A DNA stretch of 64,000 bases from Nitrososphaeria archaeon (lineage in GTDB: Archaea; Thermoproteota; Nitrososphaeria; Geothermarchaeales; JDFR-13). The stretch spans positions 640,737 through 704,736 of the forward strand of contig JALWXN010000004.1 in NCBI GenBank assembly GCA_027078545.1. Reading direction: 5' to 3'. The position numbers and the translations under genes are program-made. Below, piece by piece: positions 7,896 to 16,200 of this stretch. Numbering within the stretch: the first letter of the stretch is position 1; the number at the start of each line of letters is the position of its first letter. The notes beneath the pieces are model-generated. The model did not search any database, was not told the origin of the DNA, and saw nothing but the letters and a program-made list of their open reading frames with translations.

Positions 7896-8935
7896 TGCTT
7901 ATCACGCAGGAGATCGGTAGTATCCGTAAGCCGAGATACCTGGTCGATAAGTATAGGGAGTATCTATCGGGGGAGGCTAGCTACGAGTCCCTCCTGCCAT
8001 ATATACGGGGCGCCAGCCTAGACACCCTACGCATGCTCGAGGCCGCAGGCCTAGACTGGGTGTTCGATGGGGAGATGCATAGGTGGGAGATGTACTACCA
8101 CCCCATAGTGAACATCGAGGGGATCGAGATAGCTGGTCAGGTCAGGGTATGGGACAACTACTACTTCATAAAGGGGAGGGTCGTTGATAGGCCTAGGCTG
8201 AAGAGGGACTACCACTATGAGGAGGCTAAGTACATAGTTGGAAACGCCTCCAGGCCGGTAAAGTTCCCGGTTACGGGGCCCTATACACTGGCGGAGTGGA
8301 GCTTCAACGAGTACTACACGAGGGAGCTGGGGGGAATGGGTAGGGATGCCCGTTACGAGGCCAAGAGGAGGCTTGCGGTAGACCTCGCCAGGGAGGTGAT
8401 CAACCCGATCCTGAAGAGGCTATCCAGACTGGGGCTTAGGAGGATACAGATAGACGAGCCCGCGGCGACTACCCATCCGGGGGAGATGGAGATAGTCGTC
8501 GAGGCCTTTAGAGAGGCGATTAGGGGGGTTGAGAAGGAGGTCTCCGTCCACATCTGCTACAGCGACTATAGGATACTCCTCCCATACATGGATAGGTTCG
8601 GCGCTGTCCAGTTCACACTGGAGTTCGCCAACCGCGATAGTTGGGAGCTGGGCCTAGAGGATGAAAAGAGGATTGGGTATAGCCTACTGAAGGATCTTAG
8701 GGAGATGGGGTATGAACTGGAGCTGGGCCTAGGAGTCGTTGATGTCCATGTCGATAGGGTGGAGCCCCCGGAGCTGGTTAGGGATAGGATCCTCTACGCA
8801 GCCAGGTATATCGAGCCTGAGAGGCTATACATCAACCCCGACTGCGGCCTGAGGACGAGGAGTAGGGACATAGCATACTACAAGCTTAGGAACATGGTTC
8901 TCGGAACCCTCATGGCTAGGGAGAGGCTCCTCTAA
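7895..8935 (+). CDS. metE: Methionine synthase, cobalamin-independent type, catalytic C-terminal half (core MetE)
   Basis: Transfers a methyl group to homocysteine to make methionine. This 346-residue protein carries the zinc/homocysteine site of MetE: HIC at H219 and C221 within HICYSDY, and the last cysteine in NPDCGLRTR at C317. The PVTGPYTLAEWS and IDEPA motifs are also present. Archaeal core MetE enzymes are thought to use a methyl donor other than methyltetrahydropteroyl-triglutamate; the donor here is not readable. It overlaps the upstream N-half gene by one base, and the MTHFR-like gene is divergent. Confidence 0.88.
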   Translation: MLITQEIGSIRKPRYLVDKYREYLSGEASYESLLPYIRGASLDTLRMLEAAGLDWVFDGEMHRWEMYYHPIVNIEGIEIAGQVRVWDNYYFIKGRVVDRPRLKRDYHYEEAKYIVGNASRPVKFPVTGPYTLAEWSFNEYYTRELGGMGRDARYEAKRRLAVDLAREVINPILKRLSRLGLRRIQIDEPAATTHPGEMEIVVEAFREAIRGVEKEVSVHICYSDYRILLPYMDRFGAVQFTLEFANRDSWELGLEDEKRIGYSLLKDLREMGYELELGLGVVDVHVDRVEPPELVRDRILYAARYIEPERLYINPDCGLRTRSRDIAYYKLRNMVLGTLMARERLL

Positions 8936-8951
8936 AAACTTTATTTATAAC
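8936..8951 (+). promoter_or_regulatory. TATA-like promoter of the AIM24 gene
   Basis: An AACTTTATTTATAACC stretch directly follows the metE stop, 37-52 bases before ATG 8988. It is the only AT-rich block in the gap and has the archaeal TATA form. Confidence 0.45.
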
Positions 8952-8987
8952 CCATGACGTGAAATAGCCCTCTAAACAGGTGTGACT

Positions 8988-9647
8988 ATGGAGTGGGATG
9001 TCTCCCAGGCCCCAGCCTATAGCCTCCTGAAGGTCAGGCTTGGGAGTGGGGAGTCTATAACCGCCGAGCCCGGCGCGTTCATAGCTGGGTTCGGAGACTT
9101 CGAGGTTGAGACGAAGACTGGTGGGATACTCCAGGGACTTGCACGTACATTCCTAGGTGGTGAGTCGCTATTCCTAAACACGTTCAAGGCTAGGGGGGAG
9201 GCGGAGCTCTGGTTCGCTCCGGGCCTACCGGGAGACATAAGTTATCAGGAGGTCGATGGTAAGCTCATCGTCCAGGACTTCAGCTACCTGGCCCACCACG
9301 GCGATATAAAGGTCTCCGTCGAGTGGCGCGGCTTCAAGGGGCTGCTGGCCGAGGGCGAGCTGGTCTGGCTGAAGGTTGAGGGGCGTGGAGGGGTCTGGCT
9401 AAACGCATATGGTGGTATAGAGGTTGTCGAGCTGGGTCCGGGCGAGACTATGCAGCTGGACAACTTCCACTTCGTGGCTATGGAGCCCTCGATAAGGTAT
9501 AAGATAAGGAAGTTCGGCGGCTGGAAGAGCTTCTTCCTAGGCGGCGAGGGGATCGTGGCCGAGCTGATGGGGCCGGGTAAGGTCTATATACAGACCCGTG
9601 CACTCCCGCCCTTCATGAACTATATCAGGAAGTTCCTGAGGAGCTAG
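8988..9647 (+). CDS. AIM24 family protein (DUF124/TIGR00266-like)
   Basis: A 219-residue beta-rich protein of the AIM24 family, with the typical motif SITAEPGAFIAGFGDFE near residue 25 and TKTGGILQGLARTFLGGESLF near 42-62. GGKGPG-type turns follow later in the chain. The family forms double beta-sandwich assemblies; no firm enzymatic role is known in archaea. ATG 8988 is chosen, but GTG 8982 two codons earlier is possible. The stop shares CTAG with the convergent CoA-binding gene (4-base overlap). Confidence 0.85.
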   Translation: MEWDVSQAPAYSLLKVRLGSGESITAEPGAFIAGFGDFEVETKTGGILQGLARTFLGGESLFLNTFKARGEAELWFAPGLPGDISYQEVDGKLIVQDFSYLAHHGDIKVSVEWRGFKGLLAEGELVWLKVEGRGGVWLNAYGGIEVVELGPGETMQLDNFHFVAMEPSIRYKIRKFGGWKSFFLGGEGIVAELMGPGKVYIQTRALPPFMNYIRKFLRS

Positions 9648-10063
9648 CCGAACAGCCTCTGATACTCCCTCATCATACAGCGGTTCCAGACAACTTTCAC
9701 CCCTTTATCCCTGGCCTTCTCGGCCTCGGGGTGGTAGATACCCTCCTGTAGCCAGATAACCTTCACACCCTTCTTCAACGCCTCCTCGACAACCTTGGGG
9801 ACCTCCTCTGATGGTCTGAACACGTCTACCAGGTCAACCTCGCCGGGTATCTCTAGGAGGGATTTGTAGGCCTTGAGCCCTGCAATCTCGTCGGCCACGG
9901 GATTCACAGGTATTATCTCGTAGCCCTTCTCCCTGAGGAACATCGGGACGTAGTGGGCGGGCTTCTCAGGGTTCCTACTCATCCCCACGACGGCTATCCT
10001 CTTAACACTCCTATAGATCTCCCTGATCTCATCGTCGGTTAGGCCGTCTGGTGGGATCTCCAT
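9644..10063 (-). CDS. CoA-binding domain protein (YccU-like, CoA_binding_2)
   Basis: A 139-residue single Rossmann domain with the nucleotide loop RIAVVGMSRNPEKPAHYVP near residues 22-40. It continues with YEIIPVNPVADEIAGLKAY, and the C-terminal half carries VWLQEGIYH and RCMMREYQ. It matches stand-alone CoA-binding proteins related to the alpha subunit of succinyl-CoA synthetase. The biological role of these small proteins is not established. The TAG stop is shared in antisense with AIM24. Confidence 0.88.
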   Translation of the reverse strand: MEIPPDGLTDDEIREIYRSVKRIAVVGMSRNPEKPAHYVPMFLREKGYEIIPVNPVADEIAGLKAYKSLLEIPGEVDLVDVFRPSEEVPKVVEEALKKGVKVIWLQEGIYHPEAEKARDKGVKVVWNRCMMREYQRLFG

Positions 10064-10100
10064 GTAAGGCCTAATCGGCTCCCCACCCTATTTAGGGGGG

Positions 10101-10137
10101 TATATACAGGTATTTGCATATCGTGGGTATGCAATAC
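10101..10137 (+). promoter_or_regulatory. TATA box with overlapping inverted repeat upstream of the aminotransferase
   Basis: A TATA-like TATATA lies at 10101-10106. It is followed by GTATTTGCATA (10110-10120) and TATGCAATAC (10128-10137), an imperfect inverted repeat with one extra base in the left arm. With a start about 25 bases below the TATA, the repeat would sit across the transcription start, a common place for archaeal repressors of the Lrp type. The regulator is inferred, not seen. Confidence 0.4.
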
Positions 10138-10145
10138 TTTATAAC

Positions 10146-11342
10146 ATGGCTACACTCTCCAGGAACATCCTCGAGATTAGGTATGCTATAAGGGATCTGG
10201 TGCCACTGGCCAAGAAGCTTGAGAGGGAGGGTAAGAGGATAATCTACCTAAACATAGGGGACCCCCTGAAGTATGACTTCGAGACGCCTCGCCATATAAT
10301 CGAGGCCATGTATAAGGCCTCACTCGAGGGTCATAACTACTACTCCGACTCCCTAGGGATAGAGGAGCTTAGGGAGGCGATATCCGATAAGCTCAGGGAG
10401 CTATATGGTATCGACGTTCCGCCCAGCAGGGTTGTCGTCACTAGTGGTGTCGCAGAGGCTATAAACTTTACTTTTAGGGCTCTACTAGACCCTGGGGATG
10501 AGGTCCTCGTCCCAGGCCCGGCCTACCCAGCATATATCTCCGCACCGATGATCTACCATGGAAAGGCGGTTGAGTATAGATGTCCACCCGAGTATGGCTA
10601 TGCACCTGATCCCGACGACATTAGGAGGAAGATTACTGGGCGTACTAAGGCGATCCTGATAAACACGCCTAACAATCCGACTGGCTCGGTATATCCTGCC
10701 AAGACCCTTAGAGAGGTTCTCGATATAGCTGCTGAGCATGGCATCCCAGTCATATCCGACGAGATATATGACAGGATCATCCTGGAGGGGGAGTATCACC
10801 ACCCCTATAGATATGTTGGGGAGGACGTTCTCTACATCGGGCTGAACGGCTTCTCCAAGCAGTACCTCATGACCGGCTGGAGACTAGGCTACCTATATGT
10901 CTCGGGCCCGGAGGGGGACGTCGATGCATTCATGGAGGCCATAGCTAAGCAGGCCCGTAACAGGCTCTGCCCCAGTACTCCGGCCCAGTACGGTGGAGTG
11001 GCTGCCCTCAGGGGTGGGGATGAGCATCTACACGATATGATTATGAGGCTGAGGAGGAGGATGGAGACCTTTGTCAAGATGGTGGGTGAGGTGCCCGGTA
11101 TAGAGGCTGAGATGCCCCGTGCAACCTTCTACGTCTTCCCGAGGATAGACACCTCACTGCTTGGCGACGATAAGAGCTTCGTGGAGAGGCTATTGGTGGA
11201 GGAGGGGGTATATCTCGTCCATGGATCAGGGTTCGGCAGGTATGGTGAGGGCCACTTCAGGGCGGTGGTACTGGCTCCCGAGGAGCTCCTGGTGGAGGCG
11301 GTGGATAGGATATCACGCTTCGTCAGGAGACGCCTATCCTAG
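10146..11342 (+). CDS. PLP-dependent aminotransferase, class I/II (aspartate/alanine type)
   Basis: A 398-residue fold-type I aminotransferase. The PLP lysine is K238 in NGFSKQYLMTGWRLGYLY; other conserved pieces are LNIGDPLKYDF near residue 35, NTPNNPTGSVY near 177, SDEIYDR near 206 and the C-terminal FRAVVLAPEELL tract. The architecture is like archaeal alanine or aspartate aminotransferases. The substrate is not fixed by motif. It has its own promoter and overlaps the convergent Clp1-like gene by 9 bases. Confidence 0.9.
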   Translation: MATLSRNILEIRYAIRDLVPLAKKLEREGKRIIYLNIGDPLKYDFETPRHIIEAMYKASLEGHNYYSDSLGIEELREAISDKLRELYGIDVPPSRVVVTSGVAEAINFTFRALLDPGDEVLVPGPAYPAYISAPMIYHGKAVEYRCPPEYGYAPDPDDIRRKITGRTKAILINTPNNPTGSVYPAKTLREVLDIAAEHGIPVISDEIYDRIILEGEYHHPYRYVGEDVLYIGLNGFSKQYLMTGWRLGYLYVSGPEGDVDAFMEAIAKQARNRLCPSTPAQYGGVAALRGGDEHLHDMIMRLRRRMETFVKMVGEVPGIEAEMPRATFYVFPRIDTSLLGDDKSFVERLLVEEGVYLVHGSGFGRYGEGHFRAVVLAPEELLVEAVDRISRFVRRRLS

Positions 11343-12527
11343 GAATCCTGGTCTAAGCCTCGCCGCCACGCGGTACTCATTGTCTAGGATGAGGTATCCG
11401 AATACTATCCTGTCGAAGCCATCCACCGGTGTATAGATCGTTATAGACTCGTCCAGCGGGTCTAGGCTCCTCAGTAGGCCGAGGCCTACAAACCTCTCCC
11501 CACGGTAGAGGCCAAGTAGGAGTCCCCCAAGCCTTGATATGTCTATGTACCGGGGCCTAGCCCTTGTCTGGGGCATAACCTCGGGGATGACCTCCCTATC
11601 CCCCTTATAGGCTATGTATAGGGTCTCACCATCCCAATAAGCCCCGAATACCGTGTCCCTATAGGCCTTGTAGCACATCCTACCCAGCACAGTATTATGG
11701 ATCTCCACATCGCCAAGCCCCCTCCTCACCTCCCTACCACCTGAGAGGAAACGGTCCAGGTATATCCTCCTATAGCTCTGCCTCTCGGCAACCCTCTTCG
11801 GCTTTATCGCCTTGGGCCTCTCCATTACGGCTGGGCGATAATCGGCTAGGTCATCAACCAAGTGCCTCGCCTCTCCGGCCTCCTGTATAACGATTACCTT
11901 GTCCGGATCTATCGCCTCAGCCAAGCCTCTCTTAAGGGCTCTCGCCGCTCCACCCCTTATGTATCCACAAGTGTTTATGATTAGGTCCTCCACCTCGGCC
12001 CTCCTCATAAGGCTTAGTACCCCGACCACGACCTGTAGGAGGTGGCCCGTAGGCGTTATATCCCCTATGAAGTATGCATCTGTAAGTCCGATATCCATGT
12101 AGCTGGTGTACTGCCTATCCATATGGGCATACCCGATCGTGCCCGGCGGCCCGATGTCCGACTGGCCGAGGTCAGTATCTATGATACCCGTCTCCACCCC
12201 CAGGCCGACTAGGTAGTTGGCTAGGAAGAGGGTGAGCCCACTCTTCCCAGTATCCACATCCCCTATGATGAGGATCTTCTCCCCAGGCGAGGTCTTCCCT
12301 GCGAGAGCTCTCCACTCCCTTGGAATGGGGTCCTCATCCATAGATACTATGTAGAGTGCTCCCGAGACCTCGGCATATCCATCATGTATCGATACTGGGC
12401 TCTGCCTATTGGCTGGGACCTTGAAGCTGGTCTCCACCACCTCGGCACCGAAGACCTCTGCCCTGCCATACACCCTGATCTCGGCTGGGCCTCCAATAAC
12501 GTAGTGCCCCGGCTCTAGCCTAGACAT
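11334..12527 (-). CDS. Polynucleotide 5'-hydroxyl kinase, Clp1/Grc3 (NOL9) family
   Basis: An ATP-dependent kinase that phosphorylates 5'-OH ends of RNA or DNA; archaeal members act in RNA processing or repair. The Walker A motif GDVDTGKS is at residues 89-96, followed by the family's TDLGQSDIGPPGTIGY near 116-131 and NTCGYIRG near 183-190. A beta N-terminal domain precedes the P-loop and a C-terminal domain follows, as in Clp1. The 397-residue length is normal. The start lies 88 bases from the divergent helical protein gene. Confidence 0.88.
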   Translation of the reverse strand: MSRLEPGHYVIGGPAEIRVYGRAEVFGAEVVETSFKVPANRQSPVSIHDGYAEVSGALYIVSMDEDPIPREWRALAGKTSPGEKILIIGDVDTGKSGLTLFLANYLVGLGVETGIIDTDLGQSDIGPPGTIGYAHMDRQYTSYMDIGLTDAYFIGDITPTGHLLQVVVGVLSLMRRAEVEDLIINTCGYIRGGAARALKRGLAEAIDPDKVIVIQEAGEARHLVDDLADYRPAVMERPKAIKPKRVAERQSYRRIYLDRFLSGGREVRRGLGDVEIHNTVLGRMCYKAYRDTVFGAYWDGETLYIAYKGDREVIPEVMPQTRARPRYIDISRLGGLLLGLYRGERFVGLGLLRSLDPLDESITIYTPVDGFDRIVFGYLILDNEYRVAARLRPGFLG

Positions 12528-12615
12528 CCATATCTACACCTTTTAAACGGCTCCATACCTGTTTAGGGACACTAATTAATTTCTCGATGAGGCAATATAT
12601 GACCAGTGACCCGGG

Positions 12616-13104
12616 ATGGACAAGCTATACGCAGGCCGTGTGGCTAGGTGCCACCAATACGTTGAGGAGATGGTCTCCCACATAGCTGAGATGGTTGCCG
12701 AGAGGGTTGAGGACCCGATACTAAGGAGCGTCGCGAGGCTGATCAGCGTCGACTCTAGGAAGCATAGCATGATACTCTCCGACATAGCCGACCTACTGGG
12801 TGTTGAGAAGTTCCCAACAAACGACTGTAGCCGCTACTCAGGCGCTGCCTACGGCTTCATGGGCTACCTAAGGGAGATGGCGGAGAAGGCCTCTAGGATA
12901 GGGAGTGACGAGGAGGGGCTGGAGATCCTGGAGTCTGTGACCGACGTATTGACCTCCATAGCCATGGCCGACAGGACATTAATAACAGAGGGGCTTGAGG
13001 GCGGTGTGAAGAAGTACTTCATAACACTCCTTCTTAGCATGGATGACGACGACCTGAGGCATATAACGCTGTTAAGAGAGTATCGAAATACTCGTGAGAG
13101 TTGA
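12616..13104 (+). CDS. Helical ferritin-like-domain hypothetical protein
   Basis: A 162-residue all-helical protein. The stretch RLISVDSRKHSMILSDIADL near residues 41-60 has the D-S-x-K-H spacing seen in the second helix of ferritin-like four-helix bundles. However, the paired glutamates of true di-iron sites are not obvious, so the assignment is tentative. It is followed by T-runs that would end transcription before the S8 protease. Confidence 0.4.
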   Translation: MDKLYAGRVARCHQYVEEMVSHIAEMVAERVEDPILRSVARLISVDSRKHSMILSDIADLLGVEKFPTNDCSRYSGAAYGFMGYLREMAEKASRIGSDEEGLEILESVTDVLTSIAMADRTLITEGLEGGVKKYFITLLLSMDDDDLRHITLLREYRNTRES

Positions 13105-13117
13105 TATTAAATCCATA

Positions 13118-13133
13118 TTTTTTCAATGTTTTT
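13118..13133 (+). terminator. T-rich terminator
   Basis: Two T-runs (six at 13118-13123 and five at 13129-13133) follow the stop at 13104 within 30 bases. This is the usual form of intrinsic termination in archaea. Confidence 0.45.
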
Positions 13134-13176
13134 AAGTTTCAATTGTCTAAAAATGGAAAATTTGGTCTTATTAAAA

Positions 13177-13186
13177 CTTTAAATAT
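13177..13186 (+). promoter_or_regulatory. TATA box of first S8 protease
   Basis: CTTTAAATA sits about 25-34 bases before ATG 13211, the spacing of a leaderless archaeal transcript. This supports ATG 13211 over the in-frame TTG at 13190, which would be inside or next to the promoter. Confidence 0.5.
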
Positions 13187-13210
13187 TGATTGCTAAGGAA
13201 TCTTATTCAC

Positions 13211-16200
13211 ATGCTGAAACACTTTCTTGCTTTCCTTACAATCCTAATTCTGGGAATCAGCATACTCCCTACCAGTAACGTTGCTGTAGAGGCTGCATGG
13301 GCAGGTAACGACCCCAGCATCAACTACGACTTCTACATCGAGCAGCTAGCGTCCCAGTTCATTGACAGGCTTGAGGATGAGAGGCCTATCGACGAGGTTC
13401 TCTACAGGATCAAGAGGCCTATAGAAGTCATAGTCTTCCTGCGTGAGGGCTTCGACCTACCAAAGCTAGAAGGCCTCTTCCTCACCTTCAGGTACCTACC
13501 AGGTATAAGTGGAGTAGTAGTGGCGACTGGGACGATAAAGCCCGGCGCCGTAGAGGTACTGGAGAACAACAATGATGTTCTAGGTGTAATGATCGATGCT
13601 CCTCTAAGCGGTGACAGCTATGCTGAGGATGAGTTTCAGCTAAGGCTGAGCTTTGTCCTGGGCGAGATATCTATACAGGAGTACGTGGATAGGCTGGCTG
13701 AGCTGAAGAGGAAGAGGTATGAGGAGCTCTTGAGTGGCCAGTCTCAGGACTATCGGGGAGGGATGATGGATCCAAGGCCCAACATGGTCTTTGTAGACGA
13801 TATAGTGGGGATAAACCAGCTGGTTGGAGCCAACCCGTTGAAGAGCCGTTATAACGGTACAGGGGTGACGATAGGCATTGTGGACGAGTCGGTCGACTTC
13901 GGCTCCTTCGGCCTCTTCTCTTGGAAGGGTAAGATGGCTAGGGACCCGGCTACGGGGATAGTCACATCCTTCAACCCGGAATATGAGAGGCTAGTCTTGA
14001 CAAACGTCACGGCCGTGGCATACAGCTCTGGGGGAGATGTCTACTTAGACACCTTCGGAACAAACCCAGCCGTCGTATTGTCTTATGGATGGGTTACATC
14101 ATACCGAGACCTAACCGGCTGGCCATTCATGATCGACTTAAAAGTTACAGGAATAATGAACCCCGGCGACACTGCAAAGTTCGGAATGATATACGACATT
14201 TGGGGTGTAAATGTATGGGTCCCAGTAATAGTTATAGACTCAGACAATGACGGTAACTATGACACCGCCTATGTTGATGCTTCATCAGAGTTTAAGCAGA
14301 GGTGGGGTATGTCCCCAGATTGGGACCTCTCTGACGAGGTGCCTCTCAGAGCTAATGACATGGCGGTAGCCATATATGACCATAATGGTGATGGATATCC
14401 AGAGCAGTCCTCAGGCTCGCTTGCTTGGGGCCTTGACTTCATGTGTTCCCTCCTAGCTACAGCTCCATCAAACCCTGATGCATGTGGAGTGCTGGAGCCT
14501 ATCGATGATGACGGTGATTATGTTGTCCTCCTCTTTAATAGTAATAGGCTGGGCCATGGAACCCAGTTAGCTAGTGTAGCGGCAGCTGTAGACGACTTCA
14601 CAGGTATGACTGTAAACAATGTGTTTGAGATAGATGTCATAGAGATCCCGGTCGCACCATACACTTATAGCTCGGGGATAGCGCCAAACGCTAGCATACT
14701 CTCAACCAACGTGGAATATCCCTACAATAGGTATGTCGAGTCAATACTATGGACAGCTGGCTTCGACCTGGTTACACCGGCCTCAGACCTCTTCGTAGGC
14801 TACTACGGATACGTCTATGGAGAGTGGAGATACACGGGTAATCATAAGGCTGATGTAGTGATAATAGCATGGGACTGGTGGCATAGGGAGCACTGGAGCC
14901 TTAACTGGTATGCATATGGACCCCGCTTCCTAACCCTCCTAATCGATGCCCTCTCAGTACCTGGCTACCTAGATCCGGCATACCCAGGGACCCTCTTTGT
15001 ATTATCGGCTGGTAACCATGGGACTGGCCAGGGAAGCATCAACTTGCCCTCATTCTCAATGTTCGGCCTCACAGTAGGTGCCTCGACATCCTATGAATAC
15101 GAGGCCTATGTAACCAGTGTCGAGGACGGTGGATACAACGATACCGTGGCTAGCTTCTCCAGTGCTGGTCCAACCTTTATGGGTAATGTTGAGCCAGAGA
15201 TCTTGGGTGTAGGAGCCAATGCGATGGTGCCTACCGATGTAGAATATTCCGTGGCCTATACCTACTACCAATTCTCGACCCTAAACGGGAGTGTCCTTGT
15301 AAGCTTCAGCGGTACCAGCATGGCGGCGGGCGTGGTGGCCGGTGTAGCGGCAATCGTTATCCAGGCTTACCGGGAGGTACACGGTGTTGACCCATCACCA
15401 GACGAGGTTAAGAGGATATTGATGAAGTCGGCCGACGACCTTGGGCTGCCAGTATCCCTACAGGGTGCGGGTAGGGTCAACGCGTATAAGGCTGTCATGG
15501 AGGTCCTCAACAGTAAGCCGGACATATACTCCCCCACCACTGGCCAAAGGTTTGCCCAGCGTGCCTTCCTACCATTCATGATCAGGGCTGGAGGAACACT
15601 TGGAGACAATTCCCACCTATACCTAGATGACCCCAACCAGCTCTTGGCTGCGGCCCAGAACTGGTATGAATACTCGCTCTTCGACTGGTTCGGACTGGGA
15701 GACAGCGTCGCGAGTTATCCCGCTCTAACCATCGATAATAGCCTTGGAGCGACAAGCGTGACGTATAATCTCGATGTGGTGAGGGCTGAGCTCGTCCATG
15801 AGGAGACGATAACGGTGCCCTTCAACAGTCCGCCGGGCCTCTCCGTTGTTCAGACAATTACCCCATGGTCGGGAGCCTATGACTTCATGATGATCTTCAT
15901 AGACATGAACTACAGCATAATGGATGATAGTGATGATCCCTGGTCGACTGAATACCGTTTTCGTGTTAGAGTACTTGACTGGATCGATAATGGAGACTCG
16001 GTGCTCGACCCTTCAACAGACACCCTTTACAAGATAGATTGGGGCTCTAGCTACTACACCCCATCCAACACCCAGGCCATCTACGTGCCGAAGCATATCA
16101 TTGATAATCTCCAGGGCCAGCTGACGGTGGTTATATATGAGACCGGGAATGGCCATACCCACCCACTGAGCGAGGAGGTTAATATCCATGTCAAGTACTG

